Assembly: GCF_009193175.1 (NCBI RefSeq)
Contig: NZ_VUKE01000002.1
Span: forward strand, 62,001 to 126,000
Reading direction: 5' to 3'
Length of the DNA stretch: 64,000 nucleotides
Origin: Georgenia ruanii
GTDB lineage: Bacteria; Actinomycetota; Actinomycetes; Actinomycetales; Actinomycetaceae
In this document: positions 28,069-36,024 of the stretch, piece by piece
How the letters are laid out: each line of letters opens with the position of its first letter
Position numbering within the stretch: the stretch's first letter is position 1
Position numbers and translations under genes: made by a program
The notes under the pieces: model-generated
The model's input: the letters and a program-made list of their open reading frames with translations, nothing else
What the model was told of the DNA's origin: nothing
The model's database searches: none

Positions 28069-29271
28069 ATGCGGCCGCGGTTCCGTCGGATGCTGGGGGT
28101 CGCGGCTCCGATGTTCCTGGCCGCCTCGCTGCTGAGTGCCTGCGGGCCGGCGAGCGGGGTCAACGACGACGAACCGGTCAAGCTGGGGCTCGTCTACGGC
28201 ATGAGCGGGGCGTGCGCGTCCGCCGGTGAACGGCAGGAGAAGGGGGCGCGCCTCGCCGTCGACCAGGTCAACGAGCAGGGCGGGATCGACGGCCGCACGG
28301 TGGAGCTCACCGTCAAGGACACCGCCTGCGACCCGACCCAAACGATCCGGCAGATCCGCGACCTCGCCCAGAAGGATGTCCACCTGCTGTTCGGCCTCGG
28401 CGTCAGCAACGAGGCGCTCGCGGCGAAGCCGATCCTCAACCAGGTCGAGTCGACGCTGATGGTCACCGCGGCCCACACGTCCCAGCTCTTCGACGACAAC
28501 CCCACCGACTTCATGTTCCGGATCTCCGACGACGCCAGGACCAGGAACGTCGCCGCCGCGCGCCTCATGCACGAGAAGTTCCCCGACGCGCACAAGTGGG
28601 CCAGTGTCTCGCCGGACTACGGGTACGGGCACGAGACCTGGGAGTTCTTCCGCGGCGAGATGGAGCGCCTCGACCCGGACTTCGAGGTGGTCGAGGAGGC
28701 ATGGACCCCGCTCGACACCACCGACTACCGGCCGTACATCCAGTCCGTGATGGGCGCCGAGCCGGACGGCGTGTTCTCGTCCCTCTACACCTCGCTCGCC
28801 GTGACCTTCTACCAGCAGGCCAAGCCCTTCAACTTCTTCAAGGACCTCGACGCGTTCCTCATCGTCAGCGACGAGCTCGAGGTGGCCAAGGCCATGGGCG
28901 AGGGCATGGAGGACGAGTGGGCCGGCTCGCACTACTACCCCGGCTCCTTCGACAATGAGCTCAACGACCGCTTCGTCGAGACCTACAAGGCCAAGTACGG
29001 CGAGGAGCCCACCGGGTACTCCTCGGAGTCCTACAGCGCGGTGTGGGCCTACAAGGCGGCGATCGAGAAGGCGGACAGCTCATCCGCGAAGGATGTGAGC
29101 GAGGCGCTGAAGGGCCTGGAGGTCGACACGGTCAAGGGTGTTCGCACGTTCCAGGAGAACGGTCAGGCACTGACCGCCGTGGCCTTCTTCCGGATTGCAC
29201 CCGATGACGCCCCGCCGGGGTGGAAGGTCGCCGAAGCGCTGGCGGTGCCCGCGACAGATCTCGGTCAGTAA
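28069..29271 (+). CDS. ABC importer substrate-binding lipoprotein (branched-chain amino acid type)
   Basis: This 400-residue lipoprotein has signal peptide MRPRFRRMLGVAAPMFLAA and lipobox SLLSAC. It is followed by a periplasmic-binding type 1 fold beginning VKLGLVYGMSGACASAGERQEKGARLAVDQVN. Many such proteins bind aromatic or other organic acids and amides rather than Leu/Ile/Val. The ATG at 28069 has GAGG ten bases upstream; a GTG at 28030 would give an unusual longer signal. It heads the plus-strand cluster and is separated from the permease gene by a strong hairpin. It should capture the pathway substrate outside the membrane. Confidence 0.9.
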   Translation: MRPRFRRMLGVAAPMFLAASLLSACGPASGVNDDEPVKLGLVYGMSGACASAGERQEKGARLAVDQVNEQGGIDGRTVELTVKDTACDPTQTIRQIRDLAQKDVHLLFGLGVSNEALAAKPILNQVESTLMVTAAHTSQLFDDNPTDFMFRISDDARTRNVAAARLMHEKFPDAHKWASVSPDYGYGHETWEFFRGEMERLDPDFEVVEEAWTPLDTTDYRPYIQSVMGAEPDGVFSSLYTSLAVTFYQQAKPFNFFKDLDAFLIVSDELEVAKAMGEGMEDEWAGSHYYPGSFDNELNDRFVETYKAKYGEEPTGYSSESYSAVWAYKAAIEKADSSSAKDVSEALKGLEVDTVKGVRTFQENGQALTAVAFFRIAPDDAPPGWKVAEALAVPATDLGQ

Positions 29272-29284
29272 TTCCGCACCAACA

Positions 29285-29316
29285 GGGGTTGGCTAGGCGC
29301 CCGCCTAGCCAACCCC
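29285..29316 (+). terminator. 15-bp perfect intercistronic hairpin
   Basis: GGGGTTGGCTAGGCG (29285-29299) pairs completely with 29302-29316 around CC (or a four-base loop). It lies 14 bases after the binding-protein stop and ten before the permease start, with no T-tract. Such hairpins commonly raise the amount of binding protein over membrane subunits by stabilising the upstream mRNA or terminating part of the transcripts. Confidence 0.8.
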
Positions 29317-29325
29317 GGAACCGAA

Positions 29326-30207
29326 ATGGCTGATCACATGACACTTCTCCTGATCGCGCTGGTCACGGGACTTTCTCTCGCGTCCATCTACTTCATCGCG
29401 GGCGCCGGGCTCACCACCGTCTACGGGGTGCTCCACGTCCCCAACTTCGCCCATGGCGCCTTTCTCATGGTCGGCGGCTACCTGACGTACGCCATCACCC
29501 GCGGCATCGCGGTGAGCGTCCCGGTCTATCTCGCCGTGATCATTGTGGCGAGCCTGGGTGTGGGGGTGCTCGCTGCCCTGGTCGACGTCCTCGTGCTGCG
29601 TCGCAGCTATCGAGGGCAGGCCTTCGCGCCCGTGATCGCGACGTTCGGCGTCCTGCTGCTCGTCGAGGGCATCGTCGAGGCCGTGTGGGGCCTGGAGCCG
29701 ATGGCTCAGGCGTTCCCCACGGGCACCGGAAGCTCCCTGGAGATCGGTGGGGTGACGGTGCCCTACTACTCGATCTTCACCATCCTGGTCGCGGTGGCGG
29801 TGGGGGTCGCGCTCTGGCTCGTTCTCAGTCGCACGTCCATCGGCATGCTCATCCGCGCCGCGGCGCAGGACAAGGAGATGGCGGAGGCGCTGGGCGTTCC
29901 CGTGCAGCTGATCTACACCGGCGTGTTCGCCGTCGGTGGAGTGCTGGCGGGCCTGGCCGGCGGCCTCGCGGTTCCGAACTACGCGCTCTCGCCCGAGATG
30001 GGCGCACTGTTCCTGCTGACCGCGTTCGCCGTCGTGGTGGTCGGCGGGATGGGCAGTATCCGTGGTGCTCTGCTCGCCGCGGTGGTCCTTGGCCTCGGTG
30101 CCTCCGTGCTGACGGTGTACGGGCCGGCACTGAGCGGAATTGCCCTCTTTGTTCCCATGATCCTGATCCTGCTCGTGCGGCCTCAGGGCCTCCTCAAAGG
30201 TTGGTGA
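29326..30207 (+). CDS. livH: ABC importer permease, LivH type
   Basis: The 293-residue protein has about eight membrane helices and the family sequence GLTTVYGVLHVPNFAHGAFLMVGGY, with EALGVPV marking the cytoplasmic coupling loop region that contacts the ATPases. It ends LLVRPQGLLKGW, as usual for LivH. The next permease gene overlaps its stop by four bases. It forms the membrane channel with LivM. Confidence 0.92.
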   Translation: MADHMTLLLIALVTGLSLASIYFIAGAGLTTVYGVLHVPNFAHGAFLMVGGYLTYAITRGIAVSVPVYLAVIIVASLGVGVLAALVDVLVLRRSYRGQAFAPVIATFGVLLLVEGIVEAVWGLEPMAQAFPTGTGSSLEIGGVTVPYYSIFTILVAVAVGVALWLVLSRTSIGMLIRAAAQDKEMAEALGVPVQLIYTGVFAVGGVLAGLAGGLAVPNYALSPEMGALFLLTAFAVVVVGGMGSIRGALLAAVVLGLGASVLTVYGPALSGIALFVPMILILLVRPQGLLKGW

Positions 30208-31292
30208 CTCTAGTGCAAAAGCTCAGCCTGCCCGGCGGCCGGTCCGTGCCTGCCCGAACTCCGACAGCCATTGTCGGCATCGTGATCGTGATCGTGCTGC
30301 TCCCTATGCTGCCGAGCGTCCTGGACGGCATCACCATCTTCTGGGTCAGCGGGATGCTGATCTCGATGCTGTTCGCTGCCTCCTATCACCTGCTCCTGGG
30401 CACCAGCGGACTCCTGTCCTTCGGGCACGCCGCCCACTTCGGCATCGGTGCGTACATCACGGCGATCTGCTACCGAGAAGGCTGGGGTCTCGTCCCCACG
30501 CTGGGCCTCTGCCTGCTCGTCAGCCTCGTGGCGGCCATCGTGATCGGGCTGGTTACGCTGCGTACCTCGGGCGTGCAGTTCGCGATCCTGACACTCGCGT
30601 TCAGCATGGTCGCCCACCAGCTCACGTTCCTGTTCCGCGAGTTCACCGGCGGTGATGACGGCATCTCCGCGTTGTCCCCGCCGCCGCTGGAGATCCTGGG
30701 GACGAGCATCGAGCTGACGATCCCGAGCGAGTTCTTCCGGGTGCTGGCAGTCATCGTCATCATCGGGCTGACGATGTTGTACCTGATCGACCGTTCCTCG
30801 CTGGGGCACGTCCTGCGGTCGATCCGGGACGACTCGATCCGCTCGCAGTACCTGGGTTTCCGCCCGCGCCGCTACCGCATGGTCGCGTTCGCCCTGTCCG
30901 GCACCTCTGCCGGGATCGCGGGGGCGCTGTTCGTCACGCTGAACGGCATCACGACCCCCACCACGCTCTATTGGACGACGTCGTCGCTGCCGTTGATCAT
31001 GGTGCTGATCGGAGGGATGCGCAGCTTCTGGGGAGCGCTGATCGGTGCGGTCGTCTACGAGGGGCTCATGTACCTCACCGCAGACGTGGTCAAGGGTGTG
31101 AACATCTACCTCGGCCTGCTCGTTCTCCTAGTCGTCCTCTTCCTGCCCAACGGGGTGGTCGGCCTGAGGCCCACCCTGAGGAGTCTGCTGACCCGGCGAC
31201 CGGGGGAGGCGCGCGAACGCGCCAAGAATCCAGTCCCGGCGAGCCAACCAGATCCGGGATTCGAGCTGGAAGGGGCACACAGTGGCCGTTGA
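30204..31292 (+). CDS. livM: ABC importer permease, LivM type
   Basis: The 362-residue polytopic protein has the LivM signature GTSGLLSFGHAAHFGIGAY and a coupling loop SIRDDSIRSQYLGFRPRRYR. The GTG at 30204 overlaps the livH stop (GTGA); a second GTG at 30213 is possible. The extended hydrophilic C-terminus overlaps the ATPase gene by 11 bases. It pairs with LivH to form the transmembrane pore. Confidence 0.92.
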   Translation: MTLVQKLSLPGGRSVPARTPTAIVGIVIVIVLLPMLPSVLDGITIFWVSGMLISMLFAASYHLLLGTSGLLSFGHAAHFGIGAYITAICYREGWGLVPTLGLCLLVSLVAAIVIGLVTLRTSGVQFAILTLAFSMVAHQLTFLFREFTGGDDGISALSPPPLEILGTSIELTIPSEFFRVLAVIVIIGLTMLYLIDRSSLGHVLRSIRDDSIRSQYLGFRPRRYRMVAFALSGTSAGIAGALFVTLNGITTPTTLYWTTSSLPLIMVLIGGMRSFWGALIGAVVYEGLMYLTADVVKGVNIYLGLLVLLVVLFLPNGVVGLRPTLRSLLTRRPGEARERAKNPVPASQPDPGFELEGAHSGR

Positions 31293-32100
31293 GCTGCGTT
31301 CGAAGACGCCAGTCGACCACGAGCCGGAGTATGCGCTGCAGCTCGCGGGCGTGACCAAGACCTTCTCCGGGTTCTTCGCCCTCAAAGATGTGTCGTTGAC
31401 GGTTCGGCCCGGGGAGATCCAGGCCATCATCGGCCCCAACGGAGCGGGGAAGAGCACCCTTTTCGCCTCGGTCGCAGCCGAGATCGCCGTGGACGGTGGC
31501 TCGGTCGCGATCCTCGGGCACGCGACGTCGAAGAAGGATCCGTCCAGCCTCGTCCAGCTCGGGCTGTCCCGCGCGTTCCAGGTGGCCCGGATCTATCCCA
31601 GCATGACTGTTTTCGAGAACATCATGATCGCGGTGCTCGGTATTGAAAGGCTGCGGCCCACGTCTCTCGGCCGCCGGGTGGGCACGTTCTTCGCGCCGCG
31701 GCGGTTGCTCAGCGCACGTGTGGTCCAGGCGGCGACGGAGACCGGCCTGGAGGACGTGCTGAGTTACCGGGCCGGGGCGATCTCCCACGGGGACAAGAAG
31801 CGGCTCGAGCTGGCCATGGCGCTCTGCATGGAGCCCAAGGTGCTGTTGCTGGACGAGCCCACCGCCGGGATGTCACCGGAGGAGACCGAGTCGACGGTGG
31901 CGCTGCTCAAGAAGCTGCACAACGACCGCCGGCTCACCATGTTGATCACCGAGCACGATCTCAGCGTCGTATATGCCCTCTCGGACCGCATTGCCGTCCT
32001 CAACAGAGGCGCGATCATCGCCAACGGCTTGCCCGACGAGATCCGCCGTAACAGTGAAGTCGCCAGGGTGTACATGGGCGGCGGAGGGGTGAAGTCATGA
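31282..32100 (+). CDS. livG: ABC importer ATPase, LivG type
   Basis: The 272-residue ATPase has Walker A GPNGAGKST, signature ISHGDKKRLELAMAL, Walker B VLLLDEPTAGMSPEE and H-loop TEHD. The signature ISHGDKK departs from the usual LSYGE/LSGGE form but keeps the glycine. The GTG start has AAGGGG six bases upstream. It powers the importer with LivF. Confidence 0.93.
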   Translation: MAVELRSKTPVDHEPEYALQLAGVTKTFSGFFALKDVSLTVRPGEIQAIIGPNGAGKSTLFASVAAEIAVDGGSVAILGHATSKKDPSSLVQLGLSRAFQVARIYPSMTVFENIMIAVLGIERLRPTSLGRRVGTFFAPRRLLSARVVQAATETGLEDVLSYRAGAISHGDKKRLELAMALCMEPKVLLLDEPTAGMSPEETESTVALLKKLHNDRRLTMLITEHDLSVVYALSDRIAVLNRGAIIANGLPDEIRRNSEVARVYMGGGGVKS

Positions 32101-32795
32101 TGAAGGTCAGCGGTCTGGACGCGTTCTACGGCTCCAGTCATGTGCTCTTCGACGTCTCGCTAGAGATCGGGGACGGTGAGTCCGTCGCTCTTCTCGGCAG
32201 GAACGGTGCGGGAAAGTCGACCACGCTCAAGAGCATCATGGGTCTGGTCGGCAGCACCTCCGGAACGGTGGAGTGGCGGGGGAGCGGCATCCGTGGCCTT
32301 AGGCCGTCGGTCATCGCCCGGCGCGGAGTCGCCTACGTTCCCGAGGATCGCCGCATCTTCCCCGACCTGACGGTGGAGCAGAACCTGCGCATGGGCCGCT
32401 CGGCGAACCCCAAGGGGGCGCTTGCGGTGGAGGAGGTCCTGGAGATGCTTCCCCTGCTCGCCCCCCTGGTCGACCGGCCGGGCGGTGTGCTCTCCGGCGG
32501 CGAGCAGCAGGCGTTGGCGATCGGGCGAGCGTTGATTGGTCGCCCCGCCCTCGTCCTCCTCGACGAGCCGTCGGAGGGTCTCGCGCCCCTGATCGTCGAG
32601 AGCCTTGGCCAGGTCATCAACGATCTGCGCACCCAGCAGGGCATCTCGATGCTGCTGTGCGAGCAGAACCGTGACTTCGCGCTGGCGCTGACGGATCGTG
32701 CCTATGTACTGGACGGCGGCCGGATCGTCTATTCCGGCACGACGGCGGAGATCCGGGCACAAAGCGGGGACATCGATCGTCTCCTGGGCGTCTAG
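32097..32795 (+). CDS. livF: ABC importer ATPase, LivF type
   Basis: The 232-residue ATPase has Walker A GRNGAGKST, signature LSGGEQQALAIGRAL and Walker B LVLLDEPSEGLAP. EDRRIFPDLTVEQNL is typical of LivF. ATG overlaps the livG stop by four bases. With the other four genes it completes the high-affinity importer. Confidence 0.94.
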   Translation: MMKVSGLDAFYGSSHVLFDVSLEIGDGESVALLGRNGAGKSTTLKSIMGLVGSTSGTVEWRGSGIRGLRPSVIARRGVAYVPEDRRIFPDLTVEQNLRMGRSANPKGALAVEEVLEMLPLLAPLVDRPGGVLSGGEQQALAIGRALIGRPALVLLDEPSEGLAPLIVESLGQVINDLRTQQGISMLLCEQNRDFALALTDRAYVLDGGRIVYSGTTAEIRAQSGDIDRLLGV

Positions 32796-32806
32796 GGGAC
32801 CGGTCG

Positions 32807-34123
32807 ATGCTCGATTCCGCGCTGGGTGCACACGGCAAGGCCGAGACGTTCGAGGCCCACGTCAAGCAGATGAGCGAAGACATCGAGGTACTCGTCGAGC
32901 GGGTCTTCGATCGCGTGTCCCGCCTTCCCGAGTATTCCGTGCTGGCGGGCCAGCCCGATGGCAGGCGGTACATGCGTGACGGGACCCGCTTCCTCATCCG
33001 CACCTTCTGCGACCGCCTCCGCGGGGTGTATCGCGAGGTCGCCCACGTCGACTTCGTCCACCGGGCATCGAAGAACAGGGCCGAGTCCGGTGTGCCTGCC
33101 CAGACGGTGCTGTACTCCTATCAAGTCGCCTCACGGGTCCTGTGGGACTGGTTGTTCGAGCAGGAGTCCACGCGCAAGGCGGGGGATCCCGTCGTCGGCG
33201 GGTTCTGGTCGGCGTGGATGGCCCATGTCGACCGCGCGACGCGTGCGGTGCTTGACGCTTACATCGCCGCGGCGAGCGTGGAGGCGGTCTCGACGTCGAC
33301 CATTCGATGGCAGTTCCTGCTGGACTTCATCGGTGGTGAGCTCGCCCCCGAGACGTTGACGCACCGGCTGAACGCGATCGGGTTCGCGCGGAGCAAGTCC
33401 TATGTGCTGGTGGTGGTCGGCGCGGGCGGTCAGCACAGCGCCGTGCCGTCACGGATGGCGCACCTCGGTGGGCAGTTCGTCCAGAGCCTAACCAGGCTGA
33501 GCAGGGGCGCGCCACCGTGCGTGGCCGTGCACGGCCACCGTGCGGTGATCCTCGTTAGCGAGCCGAGGGTCGGCGTGGACGCGATCAAGAAGGCTGTCCT
33601 GGAGGTCGTCCAGGACGAAGGCGACAGCCTGGGCATCGTGGTGTCCCGTGAGGTCGCCTGGACCGTTCCCGGGCAACAGGTCTTCGCTCAGCTCGACGCG
33701 GTCGCCCGGACGGTACGCCCCGGCGAGGCCGTGTACGTCGACGATCTCTCGCTCGTCGACCACGCCGCCAGCCGGCTGCACTCGGAGTTCAATGAGATCT
33801 GCCCGCCGGAGCTCAGGAGGTTCGTCTCTCGTGTGTTCGGCGACCATCCCGAATGGCTCGAGACCGTGGACGCCCTCGTCACCCACAATCTGAACGTTCG
33901 CGACGCGGCGAAGGAGCTGTTCGTCCACCCGAACACGATCTACTACCGGATCGACCAGATAAAGCAGCAGGTCGGCATCGATCCCACCGCGATCCGCACG
34001 CTCATGGACATGCGGATCGCGATCCGCCTCGCAAGTGCCCTCGAGGAGGTGGTGGCCCCCGCCTCGCTCCCGGCTGCGCCAGGTCTCGCTCACCTCTCGC
34101 AGGCCGGTGAGCTCGCGCAATGA
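32807..34123 (+). CDS. PucR/CdaR-type transcriptional regulator
   Basis: The 438-residue protein has an N-terminal all-helical sensing region (~1-170), a central GGDEF-like alpha/beta region (~180-330) and a C-terminal PucR helix-turn-helix. The latter includes LNVRDAAKELFVHPNTIYYRIDQIKQQVG, the family's DNA-binding signature. It starts 11 bases after livF and so is probably co-transcribed with the importer. It is the only regulator in the catabolic segment and is the best candidate for substrate-responsive control of both clusters through the region 27656-28068. Confidence 0.9.
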   Translation: MLDSALGAHGKAETFEAHVKQMSEDIEVLVERVFDRVSRLPEYSVLAGQPDGRRYMRDGTRFLIRTFCDRLRGVYREVAHVDFVHRASKNRAESGVPAQTVLYSYQVASRVLWDWLFEQESTRKAGDPVVGGFWSAWMAHVDRATRAVLDAYIAAASVEAVSTSTIRWQFLLDFIGGELAPETLTHRLNAIGFARSKSYVLVVVGAGGQHSAVPSRMAHLGGQFVQSLTRLSRGAPPCVAVHGHRAVILVSEPRVGVDAIKKAVLEVVQDEGDSLGIVVSREVAWTVPGQQVFAQLDAVARTVRPGEAVYVDDLSLVDHAASRLHSEFNEICPPELRRFVSRVFGDHPEWLETVDALVTHNLNVRDAAKELFVHPNTIYYRIDQIKQQVGIDPTAIRTLMDMRIAIRLASALEEVVAPASLPAAPGLAHLSQAGELAQ

Positions 34124-34246
34124 CGGCACGTCACGCCCAGCGGTCGTGTGCGGGGCCCGCTCGACGCCGCGACCAGGTTCGCTCGGGAGCGGCTGGACAC
34201 CAGCGTCGCACGCGACCACCAAGAGCCTGTCGAGGTAGGGAGTCAG

Positions 34247-35008
34247 ATGGCTGACCTCAAGGTCGAGGAGCGCGGCCCGGTGCTCGTACTCACCATGGAC
34301 CGACCCGAGACCCGCAACGCGATGTCCCTGGCGATGGCCGAGGAGGTCGCCGCCGCTGTGACCATGCTCGACGACCGGCCGGACCTCGCCGTCGGCGTGA
34401 TCACCGGAGCAAACGGCACGTTCTGCGCCGGCATGGATCTGAGGCAGTTCGCGGCGGGGGAGCGGCCATTTGTCGAGGGCCGCGGCTTCGCCGGCCTCGT
34501 CGAGCAGCCGCCCCGAAAGCCCTTGGTCGCCGCCGTCGAGGGATATGCGCTCGCCGGCGGATTCGAGATCGTGCTCGCCTGCGACCTGGTCGTCGCCTCC
34601 CGGGAGGCCACCTTCGGGCTTCCGGAGGTCAAGCGCGGTCTCACGGCCGCAGGCGGGGGCTTGCTCCGCCTGCAGCAGCGGGTGCCCTATCACCTTGCGA
34701 TGGAGCTCGTCCTGACGGGCCGGATGTTTCCGGCGACCGAGGCGGCCGATGTCAGGCTGGTGAACCGGGTCGCCGAGCCGGGGACGGCCCTCGATGTAGC
34801 CGTCGCCCTCGCCCTGGAGATCGCCGCCAACGCACCCATGGCGCTCGCCGCGTCGAAGCAGGTGCTGCGGCGCTCAGTGGACTGGCCGCTCGAGGAGGAG
34901 TTCGACTGCCAGGAGGCGTGGCTGGGTCCGGTGCGCCGGTCCGCCGACGCCAAGGAGGGGGCCCTGGCATTCGTGGAGCGACGCGCCCCCCAGTGGACCG
35001 GTAGCTGA
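34247..35008 (+). CDS. Enoyl-CoA hydratase/isomerase family protein
   Basis: The 253-residue crotonase-fold protein begins KVEERGPVLVLTMDRPETRNAMS. It has the oxyanion-hole segments TFCAGMDL and YALAGGFEIVLACDL, and ATFGLPEVKRGL, whose glutamate matches one of the hydratase's acidic catalytic residues. GAGG and AGGGAG lie just before the ATG at 34247. It may hydrate the enoyl-CoA of the beta-oxidation branch, in parallel with the MaoC-like enzyme, or isomerise or hydrolyse a CoA ester. It is the last intact gene before the right junction of the segment. Confidence 0.9.
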   Translation: MADLKVEERGPVLVLTMDRPETRNAMSLAMAEEVAAAVTMLDDRPDLAVGVITGANGTFCAGMDLRQFAAGERPFVEGRGFAGLVEQPPRKPLVAAVEGYALAGGFEIVLACDLVVASREATFGLPEVKRGLTAAGGGLLRLQQRVPYHLAMELVLTGRMFPATEAADVRLVNRVAEPGTALDVAVALALEIAANAPMALAASKQVLRRSVDWPLEEEFDCQEAWLGPVRRSADAKEGALAFVERRAPQWTGS

Positions 35009-35557
35009 GCAGGGGCAGCTCACCGTTCCACCCTCGGGCAGGACGTCGCCAAGGCGGCACGTCGCCCGTCGTCGCGGCAGCGACCACTCAGGCTCCGGCC
35101 TCGGCACCACCAGCCGGCGCACAAGCAGTACGAGACATGGTCGCCCTTCCGTGGCGCCCCCGGCGACGGCGAGATCAGGAACCAGCCAGGGTGCCTGCCG
35201 GGTGTCGACGGCGGGTGAAAGCTGGACAGTGACGGCGCTCGAAGAGTGAACACACTGGAGACGATTTGGAGTGTGATCACTGTGGAGGATTGGGCGTTGA
35301 TCAGGAGGCTGGCGGCCGAGGGGTGCCCAAGGCCGCGATCGCCAGACGGGTGGGGGTGTCGAGGGGGACGGTGATCAGGGCGGTCGCCTCGGACGGGCCG
35401 CCGAGGTACGAGCGAAGACTGCCGGTCCAAGAGCTCGCTAGCCTCGGCCGTTCATGCCGGAGTGAGGGGTGCAATCGTGGGCTCGCCATCCTCCGGCGGC
35501 AGGACCGCCTGGTAATAGAGATCCAGGCGGAGGACATGATGGTCCCCACCGGGCGCC
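35009..35557. other. Right junction region of the catabolic segment
   Basis: No intact gene lies between the enoyl-CoA hydratase and the wbpB-like remnant. Bases 35273-35430 encode the start of an IS21 transposase. The rest, 35009-35272 and 35431-35557, shows no recognisable coding or structured element. Confidence 0.6.
35273..35430 (+). pseudogene. IS21-family transposase (IstA) N-terminal remnant, frameshifted
   Basis: Reading from GTG 35273 gives VITVEDWALIRRLAAE. After a one-base shift near 35318 the protein continues GVPKAAIARRVGVSRGTVI and then ASDGPPRYERR. This is the IstA N-terminal helix-turn-helix and its usual following Pro-Pro-x-Tyr segment. No DDE domain, istB or terminal repeats follow, so only a fragment is left. 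Its place just inside the right copy of the direct repeat ties it to the history of the insertion. Confidence 0.8.
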
Positions 35558-35917
35558 GTCAACTGGCTCTCCCCGCGCAAGGAGCGCCAAACGGTCATCA
35601 CCGGCGAGCGCGGCGCCTTCGTCGCGGACACCGGCGCCGGCGACCTGACGTTCTACGCCAACGGCAAGGTCCCTACCGAGTGGGACCGGATCGCCGCCTT
35701 CAGCGACGTGAGCGGGGGCGACATGATCCGCTACGCCATCGCCAAGCGCGAGCCGCTGCGGGTGGAGCAGGAGAACTTCCGCGACGCCGTGCTCGGCACC
35801 GGGGACCACATCGTCACCATGGCCGAGGGCGTGCACACCCTCACGGGTAGTCGAGGGCATCCTCGAGTCCGCAGCCACGGGGAGACCGTCAGGCTGGAGG
35901 CTGCCGCGCGGGTCTGA
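35558..35917 (+). pseudogene. Truncated copy of the wbpB-like gene 3' end
   Basis: This copies the last third of the gene at 16584, in the same orientation and frame, starting at VNWLSPRKERQ. There is no start: TGA at 35537-35539 closes the frame upstream. Near 35845 one base is inserted and near 35880 one is lost, so twelve residues (GSRGHPRVRSHG) replace the expected VEGILESAATG-like stretch before the frame returns to ETVRLEAAARV and a stop. The end is clearly homologous to but not identical with the intact copy. It is not expected to be functional. Confidence 0.88.
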
Positions 35918-36024
35918 GCGCGACACCTGTCAGTCTCTCCCCGGAAGTTCCGGACGAACCTGTGTGACGTGTGGGACAGTGACGCGTCAATGTGCCGCCT
36001 TCCCCAGAAAGCACAGGCAATCTC

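Noticed and set aside
35266-35850. 194-codon plus-strand frame over the right junction
   Set aside because: It fuses an out-of-frame IS21 remnant with an out-of-frame wbpB copy and is not a real gene.
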